Assembly (NCBI GenBank): GCA_027946365.1
Contig: JAPEUQ010000002.1
Coordinates: forward strand, 3,224,001 to 3,288,000
DNA from: Kalmusia sp. IMI 367209
Taxonomy: Eukaryota > Ascomycota > Dothideomycetes > Pleosporales > Didymosphaeriaceae
DNA: 64,000 bases
Direction of reading: 5' to 3'
Of this stretch, positions 44,350 to 56,672 are shown piece by piece; position 1 is the first letter of the stretch; every line of letters starts with the position of its first letter. The position numbers and the translations under genes were made by a program. Under the pieces are notes generated by a model. The model saw only the letters and a program-made list of their open reading frames with translations. It did not search any database and was not told where the DNA came from.

Positions 44350-46623
44350 TCAGAGCATCATAGCATGCAAGTCAAAGACATCGTTCCTCCAACCGCCTTC
44401 GTCCCACTCCTCTACCCTTTCAGTCGCTTTCCTGCCCTCTTCCTCCCACAGCTTCACAACGCTTCCAGGCGCATACTTGCCCTTGAATACACCCTTGCCA
44501 GGCGGCGCAACGCCGACTCGCGTGTACATATCGGGATCCTCGGCGGGCGTCAAGCGCGTCAGGACAGCCTTGAAGAAGGTGCGCAAGTCATCCGGATCCG
44601 AGATCCTGGTAGCTCTCAGGCGCTCGCGCGCGAAGAGAAGCTCGCGATTGGCGGTGTGGATGGTATCTGCGATGGCGGTGGCGAGCTGCTTCTCCATGAC
44701 CTTGCGAAGGATTGGGCGGAGGAGGGGCTTGAGGAGCCAGCCGAAGATGCTGAATTTGGATTTGCGCAGGGTGTAGGTCAGCTTGTGGATGTGGACGCGG
44801 ACGGCGTTGAGGGTGAGGATCTGCTCCTGGCGTTCCTTTGCGATCTCGACGTCGAGGTGGATGTCGATGCCGCGCTCGTCGAGCTCGAAGGATGCGATGC
44901 CCTCGTCGGCGAGGCGGAAGATGCCCTTGTGGGCGCGCATGAGGAAGCCGATCTCGTCGGCGCGCAGGGATAGGCCATCGATCTTGATGGTGAGCTTGGA
45001 GTCTACTTTTGAAGCGGTGCGGAACTTGGCTTTCCAGATCTCGAAGTCGTTGTAGGTTTCTACGCGGAAGCGGAAGGGGAGGAAAGAGGTATGGTTGATG
45101 GTTTTGCCGGGCTCGATGATGAGATTTTCGAGGAGGAGGTCCACTTCGGGAGTAGACATTTCGAGACGCGGTATGGGAATGTACTGTATAGCCTGGATGA
45201 AGAGGGGAACGAACACATTGATGGCGTCCTGTACAAGCTCGCCGTTTGTGTACTGATACTTTGGTGAGAGGATATAGAAGATCTGTGTTGCGGTTTTGAT
45301 GAGCTTTGCAACGTCCTGGTCCTGTAGGACGGACTTGAACGTCTTCTGTGTCTGTTCAAAGAATGTGTCGAGATCGGTTCGTAAAGAAGACTCTGTGCCC
45401 ACATCTTTTGACTTCTTCCTGAGCTCCTGGAACTTTTCATCCGCGTGCTCAAAGAAGTCGGGGTCAGTCAGCAATTTTTGTAGGGAATTTCCAACATCAG
45501 TCAGCAGGTCTTCAAACTCTGGGTCCTTTCGGGAGTGCTCCAGAACCTTGTGGAAGCTGTCTTCGAGTTTCTTCCACTCTGCAGCATCTCCAAAAGAGCT
45601 AAGAAGGGCCCAAAAGTTTTTCACGGCCCTGTCCATGGCAGAATTTGTATTCACGTCTTTTTGCGTGGCGCCCATGGCATCCTCAGCTATGCGTGAATAT
45701 GCAAGCGCATATCGCTGAAGCAGGAGCGCTAGGGTAGAGACCGAGTCAGAGTAGTCTCGCTTTTTGCGAAGATTTGTGACCGTTTTCTTCAGCCGGTATA
45801 GCAAGGAGTCTCCTTCATCACCTGTGAGTTTATCTGCTAGACTGTGTTGGGCCTCCTTAGCAACTTGTGCGGTCCCAGAGCCAACGACCTTAGCAACCTC
45901 TGCCACTTCGCCATTGAGGTCGTCGGTCGTAGGCGCGGGCCCCGCGTCCGCACCCGGTTCTTTCAGAGTCTTCTGCTCGGTCTGCGTTGGCTCTATCTTC
46001 TTCCCAGCCTCCTCGGCCACTTCTGACAATGTGAAGGCAGTATCCTTGAACACTTCGCGGCCAACCGTATTGAGGTCTGAGAGGAAGATGCGGAAGTCGG
46101 AGTTGGTCAGCAGCAGCGAGCCAACGGTTTGCAGGCTACTGTAAGCTAGGGAGGGGTATCAGCGGAGGTCTATGAAAATGATCGACAGGGACGGCCCACC
46201 TGCGGCAATGTCTGCCTTGGCTCTCGATTTGGCGGCCCGGTGGGTGAGGTCCTCGACGTCGACTGACACCCTCGATTTGGACAAGTACCAGAGGAAGTCC
46301 TGTATCTGGTCGCTGCTGTTCTTGTGCTGCAACAGGTCAATGAACTCGTGCAGCCATCGCTTGGTGAACTTGACAAGCAGTCGTCCGGAGTCACTGAGGT
46401 CTGGATTGTCGGGATTGAGAACGTCGGCAGCCAATAGGCTTCGCAGATTGATGATGACCTGCTCGTTCGATGGCATGTACCCCTTCCCCAGGGCTCGGAC
46501 CATTTGGTAAGAGTGAAGCTTCTGGTGCAGCTCACGCTGCATTACCGTGTCATCGCGGTACTGGGGAAGCAACGGCCGCTGGTCGTCGGCGCGCGACCTG
46601 CGGAATCCGAAGCAGGACGACAT
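44350..46623 (-). CDS. HAM1-like fungal protein (HAM1 N- and C-terminal domains)
   Basis: Exons are 46623-46200 and 46145-44350 (739 aa), with a 54-nt intron. The N-terminus MSSCFGFRRSRADDQRPLLP has a Cys-Phe that could be lipidated (inference). Typical phrases are SDQIQDFLWYLSKSRVSVDV, YSSLQTVGSLLLTNSDFRIF and FFEQTQKTFKSVLQDQDVA, all from the HAM1-like N-terminal family. The C-terminal region reads LLKPLLRPILRKVMEKQLA and resembles the HAM1 C-terminal (former DUF4449) domain, a predicted lipid-binding fold. The central part is helical and charged. Members are conserved in filamentous fungi, with a proposed role in membrane organisation; no enzymatic motif is visible. Confidence 0.8.
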
Positions 46624-47730
46624 GCTAGCTACGGTGCTTTCGGGGGGGCTGTAATGTCAGGTAAAGAACATGACCAGAAGGGTGGTGGCAGTCGTGGTTT
46701 GTTGTTTAGCTATGGGGCAGCTGTAGCTCTCCACACGCGCTCATCGTGACGGAGGTGCACGCTAGGGCCGACGTCATGGTCCCGCGGCTGGGCGCCTTCT
46801 TTGCCAAGCAACCCCACGCATCCCACGCCGCCTTCAACCCCAAGAAAAGTCGAAACCACGACAGCTGTTAAATTTGCTGGGCAAAGGTTTCCATCTCATG
46901 GGGACGTCCAAGTGCTCGCTCTGTGCCAATGCAGCCACAGCTGGGCTGCTACGCTCGAGGTGGAGCTGGTCGCGTGCTCCTCTATTTGCGCTATTATGTA
47001 CACATTGCATACAGGGTAACATTTGCCCGTAGGTAGAATAGAGAGAAGCTTCAGCGTCGCCGATAGAGCGCTCGAGTGTCCCCGGGTGCCCGAGTACAGA
47101 CCAAGTCAAGCTTTCCCCGCACCCGTCACTTCGGATCTCGACAGGTGCTCATCTGCTTGGCCCTGTCGGCTGTAGACGTGCGTGCGCTGCAGGCATGGCA
47201 GACGTGAGCATTCATCTGTGAACAGCCGCAGTCCCATAGCACTCCATAGCACTCTGATCATTCCGACGGGCGCTTCGGTGGAATTTGATCGGCACGGCAG
47301 ATGTCTGTGGAAGCTCACCAATTTGATCCCGCGGCAGCAGTCCCGCGGCAGAACCACACGGCGGGTGTCGGTCTCACCGCCGGACAGCAGAGCGCAACAT
47401 ACGATTTTCTTCGGAGAGTCGAAGGATGTGGCAGGCGGGCAGGGACAGTCGGTGTGCGTAGGCTGCATTGTCGTGGACAGTCCTAGACCGCCCGCGCGTG
47501 TCTGGAAGCCAGGAAGCCAGCCATGTGGCCGTCCTTTGGCTGTGCTGGGCGATGGAGTTGAAACCGTCGCAGGGCATGGCTGTCGTCAAAATCCGAGACG
47601 GCTGCGTGCTCGGGAAGCCAAGCATCCCGCGGCAGCTGCAGCGCGATAGTGAGCGCCATTAACTTGGACATCGTATGTTTTCGCGACACGCAACGCCCGT
47701 TGCACAGCGCCGCGGCCGCCAGGTGGCCAT

Positions 47731-47743
47731 GGGGGGGGGGGGG
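47731..47743 (+). repeat. Homopolymer G13
   Basis: Thirteen consecutive G on the plus strand. It lies 27 bp before a CT microsatellite. Confidence 0.95.
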
Positions 47744-47769
47744 TTGCGTTGGTGCCTGACGAGAAGCCC

Positions 47770-47770
<1 letters not shown>

Positions 47771-47803
<33 letters not shown>

Positions 47804-47804
47804 T
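47771..47804 (+). repeat. CT microsatellite
   Basis: About 17 CT/TC units with one interruption (TTT). GAGA/CT tracts near fungal promoters can influence nucleosome placement, but no effect is shown here. Confidence 0.95.
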
Positions 47805-48372
47805 GGAGCCATCGCGGGCTTCGAGACGAGGCGGCGAAGACGACGAGCACGGCAAGCGTGGAGCCGCAGTGCTGCCAGAGAACGACCGCTCTTCACGCCG
47901 TTCCCCAGCTTTTGCAGGGCATTTTCCGACATGTTCCGATAGCTGCGCCTCAAGCGGCGGGATGCTGCAGACGCTAGGGCGCTGCTCCACTGGGTTGGTC
48001 TAGGCGGGCCATAAGTCATCCCAACTCAGTAATTTTTTTGGAACGCTGCTGGTGAGAAAAGAGTGCACGATGCTGCGAGCCCGGCTCTCCTCCCAGGGCC
48101 CAAGTCCTCCTGCCCGCTGACTCCTTGCACCCCCCCTAGCATTTGCCGTCTTCCGATAGGCCCTGTGTGCTCGTGGTCGTCAGCCCCCATCGTCGCGGCA
48201 ATAGCACACTTTCTTCTTCCCTGCCGCGGCCTGTCTCGTCGTCTCGCTGCGCCTGTCAATGCTGAGAGTAAATCCCTTTAAAGCCGCGCTGCTCTCCCGG
48301 GCCTCTCGCTTTCCCAGACTCTCTCCCTCCTCCTCCCCACCTTCCCATCGCTTTTTAGCAACCATTGCCAAC

Positions 48373-50398
48373 ATGACTTCGACCCACGCACAGCGGCCCA
48401 ACGCGCCTACCAGGCAGCTCAGCACCACGTGAGTGCCCCAAATCCCAAAATCCCAAAATCCCAAATCCACCTCCCCACCGTCACCTCAATTGCTCACCCA
48501 GTGGCACAGCGGCGGCGACTACGACCTCGCAAACCCGCCCGAGGCCCGCAAGTACCTTGGTACCTACGGCCTGACCCCGCCAGCCGTCGAGAGCTACGAA
48601 GTGCAGGCACAACGATGTGAGCATGTCCAATGGAAATCCCGCCATTGGCCTGCCTGCCTGCCTGCTAACAACAACAACCCCCAGGTCTCCGACTGCTGGC
48701 TATGAAGCCCACCCCCATTGAGAAATTCCAGTACCTAGTCCATCTCCGCGCCACCAACGTTCACCTTTTCTACCGCCTGCTGTCAGAAAACGTCAAGGTG
48801 AGTCAGGCTTCTGCTGCAACCGTCTACAGCCGCACAGTGCATGCACTAACTTTGCTGCTGGACAGGAATTGACCCCTCTCATCTACACACCAACCGTCGG
48901 TGAGGCTTGCGTGCGATGGCACGAAATTTGGACACAACCCGAGGGCATGTACCTCTCCTGGAACGACCGCGGTCATCTCCGCGAGATTCTTGACAATTGG
49001 CCGCACGAGGTGGAGATCACGGTCATCACGGATGGCTCCCGAATTCTGGGTCTTGGAGATCTCGGTGTGAACGGCATGGGCATTCCCGTCGGCAAGCTGG
49101 CCTTGTACACTGCCTGCGCTGGTATCAGGCCCGACGGTACGCTGCCGTTGACGCTGGATTTGGGCACGAGCAACGAGGCTCTGCGCAACGACCCGCTGTA
49201 CATGGGTTCAAGAACGCCCAAGGTTAGCGCTGCGGAGGAGAAGGAGTTCTTGGACGAGCTCATGCAGGCGCTGACAGACAAATGGCCCAGGTAAGCTTTT
49301 CTTGTGTAACATGGTCCAATCGGGAAACTAATCGTGTGCAGCATCGTCATCCAGTACGAAGACTTCAAGAACCCCTTCCCCGCCCTCGAGCGATACCAAA
49401 ACACATACTGCATGTTCAACGACGATGTGCAGGGAACCGGCGCCGTCATTGTTGGTGGCTTCATCAATGCCGTTAGGGCCTCAGGTGTGCCCGCGAAGGA
49501 TCACCGAGCCATTTTCCTCGGCGCCGGCAGTGCCGGTGTTGGTGTTGCCAAGCAGATCGTCGAGTTCTTCATCAAAGAGGGTGTGAGCGAGGAAGAGGCT
49601 CGCAAGAAGTTCTGGTTCGTCGACTCCAATGGTCTCGTCACCCTGGACCGTGGCGATAAGCTCGCCGAGCACAAGGTCTACTTTGCCCGGGACGACAACA
49701 ATGGCAGGCAGTACCAGTCTCTGGCCCGCCTCATCGACTTTGTCCAGCCTACTATCCTAATGGGTCTGTCTACCATCGGTGGTGCTTTCAACAAGGATAT
49801 ACTCCAGAAGATGGCCAAGCTCAACGACAGGCCAATCATCTTCCCCCTTTCCAACCCCTCCAGCAAATCGGAGTGCAACTTCGAGGAAGCCGTACAGAAC
49901 ACCGAAGGCCGATGCTTGTTCGCATCCGGGTCCCCTTTCCCGTCCCTGGAGCATAACGGCAGGCTGCTCACTCCAGGCCAGGGTAACAACATGTATGTCT
50001 TCCCTGGTATCGGTCTTGCTGCCATCATCTCCAAGGCCACCTCCATCACCCAGGACATGATCTATGCTTCCGCAGAGTCGCTCTCTACCTCGCTCAACAA
50101 GCAGGAGGTTGCTGACGGCTGGCTGTACCCTGACATCCGCCGCATCCGCGAAGTATCCGTCGTCGTGACCCGCGGTGTCATTCGGGCTGCTCAGAAGAAC
50201 GGTGTTGATCGTGCTGTCGAGCTGCGCGAACTTTCTGACGACCAGCTCGACCAGTACATCAAGGAGAGGATGTACGACCCTTTCAACGAGCGCGAGAAGG
50301 TCTTCCCTATCACGTCTGCTGCCGGCACCAACGGCCGCCATGCTTACGGCAACGGTGTGCATGAGGTCACCAACGGCCTCAACGCTGCGCACTTGTAA
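48373..50398 (+). CDS. NAD-dependent malic enzyme
   Basis: Oxidatively decarboxylates malate to pyruvate. Five exons: 48373-48428, 48510-48616, 48685-48797, 48866-49290 and 49342-50398 (585 aa). Motifs: LIYTPTVGEAC near residue 98 (catalytic Tyr), ILGLGDLGVNGMGIPVGKL, the metal/substrate site FNDDVQGTGA, the Rossmann loop FLGAGSAGVGVAKQI, and FPLSNPSSKSEC. The start MTSTHAQRPN leads into a short N-terminus without a strong mitochondrial presequence. Exon 2's acceptor was chosen as AG at 48509, because the earlier AG at 48501 breaks phase with exon 1; this join is the least certain. NAD rather than NADP preference is inferred from family resemblance. Confidence 0.9.
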
Positions 50399-51975
50399 TC
50401 TTTCAACACCCACATCCCACATGGTTGACGGGTACACCTTGCATTTTGGCACACGCTTTTCGCCAATTTACTGCATTTTCGGTCTCTACCGGCGCCTGTT
50501 CAGCTTTTTGTAGGACATAGACTGGCCGGTTTGGATACCTAAAAGGTCCCGGGATGGATATTCAGTTGCGATACCCCTAACCACCCCCCCCGGCACCCAC
50601 TCTGTATCCACCTAGACATGATAATTGATTGATTGATGCAAGCGACCATGGCTTGTTGTTTTGACGTAGACGACGAAAAGAAAAAGAATACATCTCCGTA
50701 CTGCTTTCCATGTTTCCGATTCCATCTATCGACGTGATGTTTTCTTTGGCTCGCTTCGCCCTTCGCCCTGTCATCCTTGCTGCTGCATCTCTTTTCGCAA
50801 TCCACATGCAATGATCTCATCCCTTATCTGCCCCCAATGAATCTGCCCAGACCTTCTACCGTCACATGTAGTACGCACATCTTGAAGGACGTTCTGCATT
50901 CCTTCTCGGCGTGCCCAGACGCTCGGGTCCCGGCTCCACCCGAGCTGTGGTTTCACATGCGGGCAGCTGCGATGTGGCTTGCATGCGTGGGGAGGGAGGG
51001 TCTGCACTGCGCACCGTGGTTCGCTGGCAAGATGCTCCAACGGTAGTCGTGCGTGCGGAGGTGGGGCGGGGTGCGGGACGGAAGGGCCAGTTCAGGAGGG
51101 TGTGAGACTTTTTTTTTCTTTCTTCTTTTTTCTTTTCTTTTCTTTTCCTTTTCTTTATTGAGAGGCGTAGGTGGAGAGTTGCAAGGTTTGGGTTTTTGGG
51201 CCGTTTTGTAGCTTACTCCCCGGGATATCTGTATGTCCTGAGGAAGGGATGAGCATGGCGAAATGTGTTTTGGTGAAACCTTGTTTGCCGTGTCTTGACG
51301 GTTTGGTCATCCCACGGAATCATATACATGTAGAATCTATACTCTGAAGGTTATGGCTCGACCTACGCTACTACTAGGTCAAGATCTGTAAATAGCTTTC
51401 TGGAGCTTGGGTGAAGTTGGTCGATGATGTACTATGAACTGTATTGAGTCCAACAAGGTAAAAGACCTGCATCTTTTCGAAGTCCTGGCTTCCCATATAG
51501 AAGAGATTGCATAGGTTGTGGGGGAACTGATATCGGCAACCACACTGCTCGTGTTTGGTCAAAAAAGCAAAGGGTGGTTGAGGCCAAACAGCGCCAAAAA
51601 GCAATAAATCCACGGGACATGTGTGAGTTACAGAGGATGGGAGCGACCATTCGTGAGTTAGACGGCTCATTGGGAGGAACATGTGGCGGTTGGACTGTGA
51701 CCCAAGGATGGAGGCAGCGTGCAGACAACGCACTAGAGTAGCAGTATACTACAAATTAATGCATTAAGACATTACGTAAATACATACAGTCATATGATTC
51801 GTGACAGAAGAACAACCCTCTCTAAACATACTGGTATCATTAAGCTCTGCATCAGAAAAACGCACCCAAATCATTCATTACTGCGCTTGTCAGCTTGAGC
51901 CTCGATTTGATGAACCATAGCCCCCCACTCACCAACAGTGTAGTCGCTAGAAAAGTTCGTACAGAAGTTGTTTTG
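50399..51975. other. Gene-poor intergenic region
   Basis: 1.6 kb downstream of malic enzyme. Frames up to 119 codons (51374-51733, minus) have no family match. A pyrimidine tract is noted separately. Confidence 0.55.
51108..51156 (+). repeat. Pyrimidine (T/C) tract
   Basis: Forty-nine bases of only T and C, mostly TTTTC units. It is low-complexity sequence with no assigned role. Confidence 0.9.
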
Positions 51976-52569
51976 TTATTCTTCCTCAAGGCAGGGCAGG
52001 TCGTCTCTCCACTTGGTTCGTGGAAACAGCGTGCCGCTCAGGTATGCATCGACGCGCTGGTCGTATACCCGCTGCAAGCATGCATCGCTCTCTTTGGCTC
52101 TCAGACTTCTCAGTGTCTCTTTCCTGGGGCTTCTCTTTCTCCTCAAGCTGTGCTTCGGCGCGGGCAGCGGTTCCCAATCGTTGCCCCAGCTGCACACATC
52201 CGGCGGTGGAAACGAATATCCTCGTGATGCTGACATTCCCGATGCTGAACTCGGCCCCGACACGGTGGATACCGAAGATGCGTAAGAATCGAAAGACTCG
52301 AAAGACCGGAAAGAAGCCGTTGGCGACGACGGGACTGACGATTGTGAGGAAGCAGGGCGCGGAGACCAGTCTGGGATCTTGTGAACCTCGACATTCAACC
52401 TTATGGGAGGCAATCCTGTTCTTTTGCTAAACAGAGGTCTCGGAACGAGTTTGGCGGAGTTGTTCGAAAGCGAAGGTTGCACCTTCCAGTATGGATATCG
52501 ATGGTTTGGGTTGCGCACCGGCAGCGGCGGTGTTGGACTGCGTGTGAACCTTTCCATGTTTCCCTCCAT
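51976..52569 (-). CDS. Hypothetical protein, disordered, Ser/Pro/Arg-rich
   Basis: Single-exon frame of 197 aa from an ATG at 52569. I do not recognise the family. The composition looks biological rather than random: a Pro-rich start (RSPTPPLPVRNPNHRYPYW), a Ser-rich middle (residues about 70-115), then ordered-looking motifs VCSWGNDWEPLPAPKHSLR and KESDACLQRVYDQRVDAYL, ending with acidic LEEE. No signal peptide or membrane segment. The two Trp-containing motifs may be short linear or zipper-like elements (inference). It could be a small lineage-restricted regulator, or the last exon of a longer gene, though I saw no obvious upstream exon. Confidence 0.55.
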   Translation of the reverse strand: MEGNMERFTRSPTPPLPVRNPNHRYPYWKVQPSLSNNSAKLVPRPLFSKRTGLPPIRLNVEVHKIPDWSPRPASSQSSVPSSPTASFRSFESFDSYASSVSTVSGPSSASGMSASRGYSFPPPDVCSWGNDWEPLPAPKHSLRRKRSPRKETLRSLRAKESDACLQRVYDQRVDAYLSGTLFPRTKWRDDLPCLEEE

Positions 52570-53893
52570 CCTCGTAGACTGTCGTCAGCGCAGCAGTGGT
52601 ACAAATTCAAACGTGCGCGCCCTCGGCTCTACTATCGCGAAGCCAGACGAGACAATAGTCTGCTAACGCAATGGCCTGACCTGCCATGCCTGAGGTCGCC
52701 GACGGTTTAAAATAGAGAGGCGGGTTGCTGATGCAGCAAGGTCCCCGCCACCACAAACCAGCCCACAAATGCATGACATCGACAAGCTCTCACGGCAAGG
52801 CAAGCAATTCGTCTCAGCCTTCTTGGTTTGGGTTGCATGCTTATGACTTGGCCGCTAGCTGAAAACCGGGCAGCCCGCCCGTGGGAAGGGCTGAACAACG
52901 GTGTGAGCATTATGGAGGGGCTGGAGTTAGCGAGCTGGACGCTCGGATCCCCACGTACTTCATCGCAAGAGCATCGCCAGCACTCGTTGCAACTGGAAAA
53001 CTTCTCCCTCGTGTTGGGCGGCGTGGTAGATGCAGGTTGTATTGGGAGAGACGATAGTGCGGTGCGTTGATAGGCTGCGACAGACGCGACTCTGGTCCGC
53101 CTGCGCACCACACCACTTTTGGTCGCCTTTGGCCAGAAATATACCACCCAAAGCATTGTCAATACAGCGAGTCACACCATTTTTAAACATTCTAGAATCG
53201 TGGGTGGCAAAGCCTTCGCTTGGAGCTCACTTCAAAAGCATCAAAGAGAGTATCGCGTGTCTAGATTGTTTATCTAGAGTTCGAAGCAATCAAGGAAATT
53301 CCCACGCGTCTGACATCATTCACCGAAGATGTTCGAGCTGAAAGCACCACCACTGGGTCACCAGCGCCTCTTACAAGTTCTTTGTTGCTCGGTGGACGAT
53401 GTTGGCTGTTGGCGTTGGAAGGCCTGGAAAGTTTTCAGTCTCTTTCAAGCAGCCTGGTTCAAGCAGCCTTCCTATTGGTTTAAGGAGAGACATCCGTCGG
53501 TCATTCATACAAGCCAAGAGTGACCTGGGTTTAGATGTCCAATCAATTAGACGGGTTTTGTGGAGATCGCGCTTGGCTACAGTACACGAAATCCCCTTCA
53601 TATGTAACCATCGAGAAGGCTATGACGCTTCTGCGGGAGCACAAGTCGACGATGGTGATAAGATTGCATTTACAAGGATGTTGAAGGTGCCAACATTCGG
53701 AATCCCATCATATCTTCATATCTTTTTATCAATGTCCAGGCCATCGAAACCTCCGACCACTCTTTAGAGAGTTGAACACCTCATACGGGTCTTCGCTTAG
53801 CCTTCGGGCCCCTACAGCCAGCAATCACGTTCAAGCTTCCCATCCCTTCTGTAGTAAAACTTGGGTCCACTCTTGCACTCCCGGGCAACAAGA
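52570..53893. other. Gene-poor intergenic region
   Basis: 1.3 kb. A 122-codon ATG frame at 53399-53767 (plus) and several shorter ones occur, none with a recognised domain. I do not annotate them as genes. Confidence 0.5.
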
Positions 53894-55431
53894 ATGAACA
53901 ACATGGAGGCATCACTCGAAGTTACTCACTCTCCTGTCGGTAATCTGTCGATGGAGCTTTTCGATGAGGTGAACATCCTGATGCGTCCGATTCTTCGTAT
54001 ATATATCTAATAATATTGTAGATAGTTTCTCATCTTGCTGAGCCTATACACGTCAGTATTTACCCAATTGTAATGTAGAGCGTCGTTGACTCGTTCAAGT
54101 ACGAACCACAAGCATGTACAACAGAATGGTCCGATCGATTTGATTTTGTCCGAACTGTGTTTCGCGATACTAGATGTCGCGTACCACATGAAAATTTGCA
54201 ACTCCGTCTCGTCTCCAAAGTCTTTGACAGGGCATTGAGTCGGCTGTTCTTCCGACACGAGTTCGCTATACTGCAAGCATTCGAAGCAAGGACCGTACCC
54301 ATGCAAGACGTTTTGAAAAACCCAAACGGAGCGTTGCTGCCTGTTATCAAACACGTGTGCATTGAACTTGGGGATCGACAATTACATAAGTGCGATGCGA
54401 GAGGGAGGAGTAAGAGTGTGTTTGACCAAAAACCAAAAATGGGGCCCAGAAAACGCAAACTTTTGAACAATTTCCTAAGAGAATTACCCAAGACTCTCGG
54501 CGCGCTGCCCAAGCTGGAAACCCTGGTTATAAGACCAGAGGAATCTTAGTGTTCAGTTTCAGAACCTCGTGGACACACTACACAGATTGTCTCCCTCTCC
54601 ATACTGGGAGATGTAAGGCGCGGCCTCGCTATCTCGTTATCGCCCTTAGCCAGCAACTTCGACAACCTTACATACCTTCGACTGGAACTTCCCTGCGCTT
54701 ATGACTTTGCTGTACTTGGTAAAGCCTTGCCTCATCAAATGCTCAATCGTCTGCAGCACCTTTATCTTGAATACATCGATGCTACTGGTCCATGTGTAGA
54801 CAGAGAGTACGCAGGATCAGTAGACTCGGCGAGGGGGTCGCAAGTAGGAACCATCAAATACTCCAATCTCCAAGAAAGATACCCGAACACGAAGTATTCA
54901 GATGACGTGTGGGCTCTCGTCAGTCGCTGCCGTAATCTTCAGTCTCTGGGTCTAGTTGGTACGCAACCCCTTGAATTGTCGACTCTGGATTGGGAGCCAC
55001 GCGGCGATGGGCTCAAGAATCTCTCCTTGGAACGCGTCATAATCTCATCGGAGGATCTGCGGAGACTGATCTCGCCGTCCAGCGTGGAAGCGGTATGGTT
55101 CGATTATGTGATCCTATCGTCTGGCGGCTGGCACGAGGTATTTCAGCATCTCTTGAATTGCCCCAATCTTCTGTACTTCAGGCCAATAGACCTCGCTTAT
55201 TCGATGTATCCCCGGTACTGGATTGATGATTATTGCCCGCATGACTCAAGGCAAGTTATATATAGCAATGATGGCGATGACGATATAAAGTTAAATAGGT
55301 TGGTATGGTCGCTCATCGTTAGAGCAGGTGGCTTCGATTTTTACCCTCAGGAGTTCGATGAGACAAATTACACCGACATAAATACCTTAATAGAATCGGA
55401 ATGGTTAGAGGTCACGAGGAATATGATGTGA
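53894..55431 (+). pseudogene. F-box/LRR-like protein, reading frame probably broken
   Basis: Exon 1 is 53894-53968 (25 codons, ending MELFDE). A 30-nt exon 54022-54051 (IVSHLAEPIH) completes an F-box-like start. Exon 3 begins at 54100 and encodes a leucine-rich helical region ending LPKLETLVI near 54530. That frame hits TAG at 54547. One base over, a protein-like frame continues (VQFQNLVDTLHRLSPSPYW, 54548-54604) to a donor GTAAGG at 54613, and the original frame resumes from 54654 (NFDNLTYLRLEL) to the stop at 55431. So a one-base insertion near 54533-54546 probably broke the gene. The alternative is an intron 54526-54585 (60 nt, weak donor GTTATA) that removes the stop without any frameshift. 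The C-terminal 230 residues show LRR-like spacing. Function unknown. Confidence 0.5.
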
Positions 55432-56672
55432 TGGGACGTGGCGTAGATATATACGGTAGAGCCTAGCCAGCGCCGTAGCTCTACCTCCCAGTCAATACAA
55501 ATCATCCACCAGATCCAGATCCATTGACATATGTCATAAATATAACGACATGATCAAGAAAGAAAATTTTGATTCTAGCACTAAGGAATAGAAATCCCTT
55601 CTAACCTTTCCGCCCTTTAACTCCCCCTACGTCTACTTATTACTCTTATTGTCTTTACCGCCGCTATCGTAGCCGTCGTCATCATACTATTTGCCTTTAA
55701 CCTGTTCACTTCTTTCCGTGTTGATGTATTAGTCTCTCTTATTGGCGCTATCTTGTAGCAGCAGGGTTGATAGTAACACGGCGTTAGTCAACTACTACGC
55801 TCTTACACTCTTATAAGCTTTCAGCTCGTCTAGGAAGGGCTATATAGAAATCCATACTGTTAAAAGACTTTAGCATGGCGTCCTTGTTCTTATAGAGAGT
55901 ACCTGGGTTCGCCTGGGTCAATCCATGCTCCGTTCGTACGTCCCACGTGCACAAAAACTCAAGAGTATCGCAGAGACTCCTCTTCCATCTACATGGGACA
56001 CTAGCAGAGTGATCAATAATAGACGAATATCCTCATCAGCTGACTTACATGCAACTGATAAGTCCGTTAATCGTTGAGATCAAATCTCCCGGAAAAAACA
56101 TGGCCAATTATTTTTTGAGGCATTACTTCGACATGGATTTTGGCTTCCCCCGGTATCGAACGATGAGTTCCGTGCTGCGAAAGGAGGTCTTCTAATGTGA
56201 CAATGCATTGTGCAGCTTATGAGTGACCATGATCTAGCACGACCTAAATATACTCCTGCGAAACCACTTGAGGATGTTGAGGTTTCCCTTTTGCTGGACC
56301 AAAGTTAAATATCCCATTGTGGCCTGTATCTAATTGTCCGTTCATTGCTCTTAGGCCGACATTATTTTCATTTTTCCCCTAACAATAAATGAGTACAATC
56401 GTTTTTTGTCACCTGCTGCACGGACAACTACGGCTCTCCAACAGGCCCCCTTTGTGCCCACTAGCTCCATCCTGCCCCTCACCTGAGCCTACATTAGCTT
56501 ACCCGCCATCTTTCGCTTAGCAAAGACTTTCCAATTTGACCCCTGACTTACCCCACCAAAGCTTTTCAAGCGTACGAAAAAGAATTCGATATTCTGTGCA
56601 TCTGTCGGTAGGGTATTCGTGGGCCATATCTACGTTACAGTGCCGAAAAGTTGCATCAATCAAGCAACAACC
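55432..56672. other. Gene-free, TpA-rich region, possibly a decayed repeat
   Basis: 1.24 kb with no coding frame. The part at about 55580-55930 is noticeably rich in CTA/TTA and poor in CA/TG. It looks like sequence altered by repeat-induced point mutation. I recognise no transposase or LTR. Confidence 0.45.

Larger units (their letters stand above)
46624..48372. other. Long GC-rich divergent intergenic region, HAM1-like / malic enzyme
   Basis: 1.75 kb, unusually long for this window. Many overlapping frames are open on both strands (46801-48281), as expected in GC-rich DNA, but none has a recognisable domain. It contains a G run and a CT microsatellite (separate entries) and a pyrimidine-rich stretch just before the malic enzyme ATG. 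It probably holds an extended malic enzyme promoter or leader. Confidence 0.55.

Noticed and set aside
47182..48003. Several overlapping frames of 100-178 codons on both strands
   Set aside because: Typical of GC-rich non-coding DNA; low-complexity Arg/Ser/Pro content.
51374..51733. 119-codon minus-strand frame downstream of malic enzyme
   Set aside because: No domain and no partner exon; could not be told from chance.
53399..53767. 122-codon plus-strand ATG frame
   Set aside because: Somewhat protein-like, but no recognisable family or splice context.
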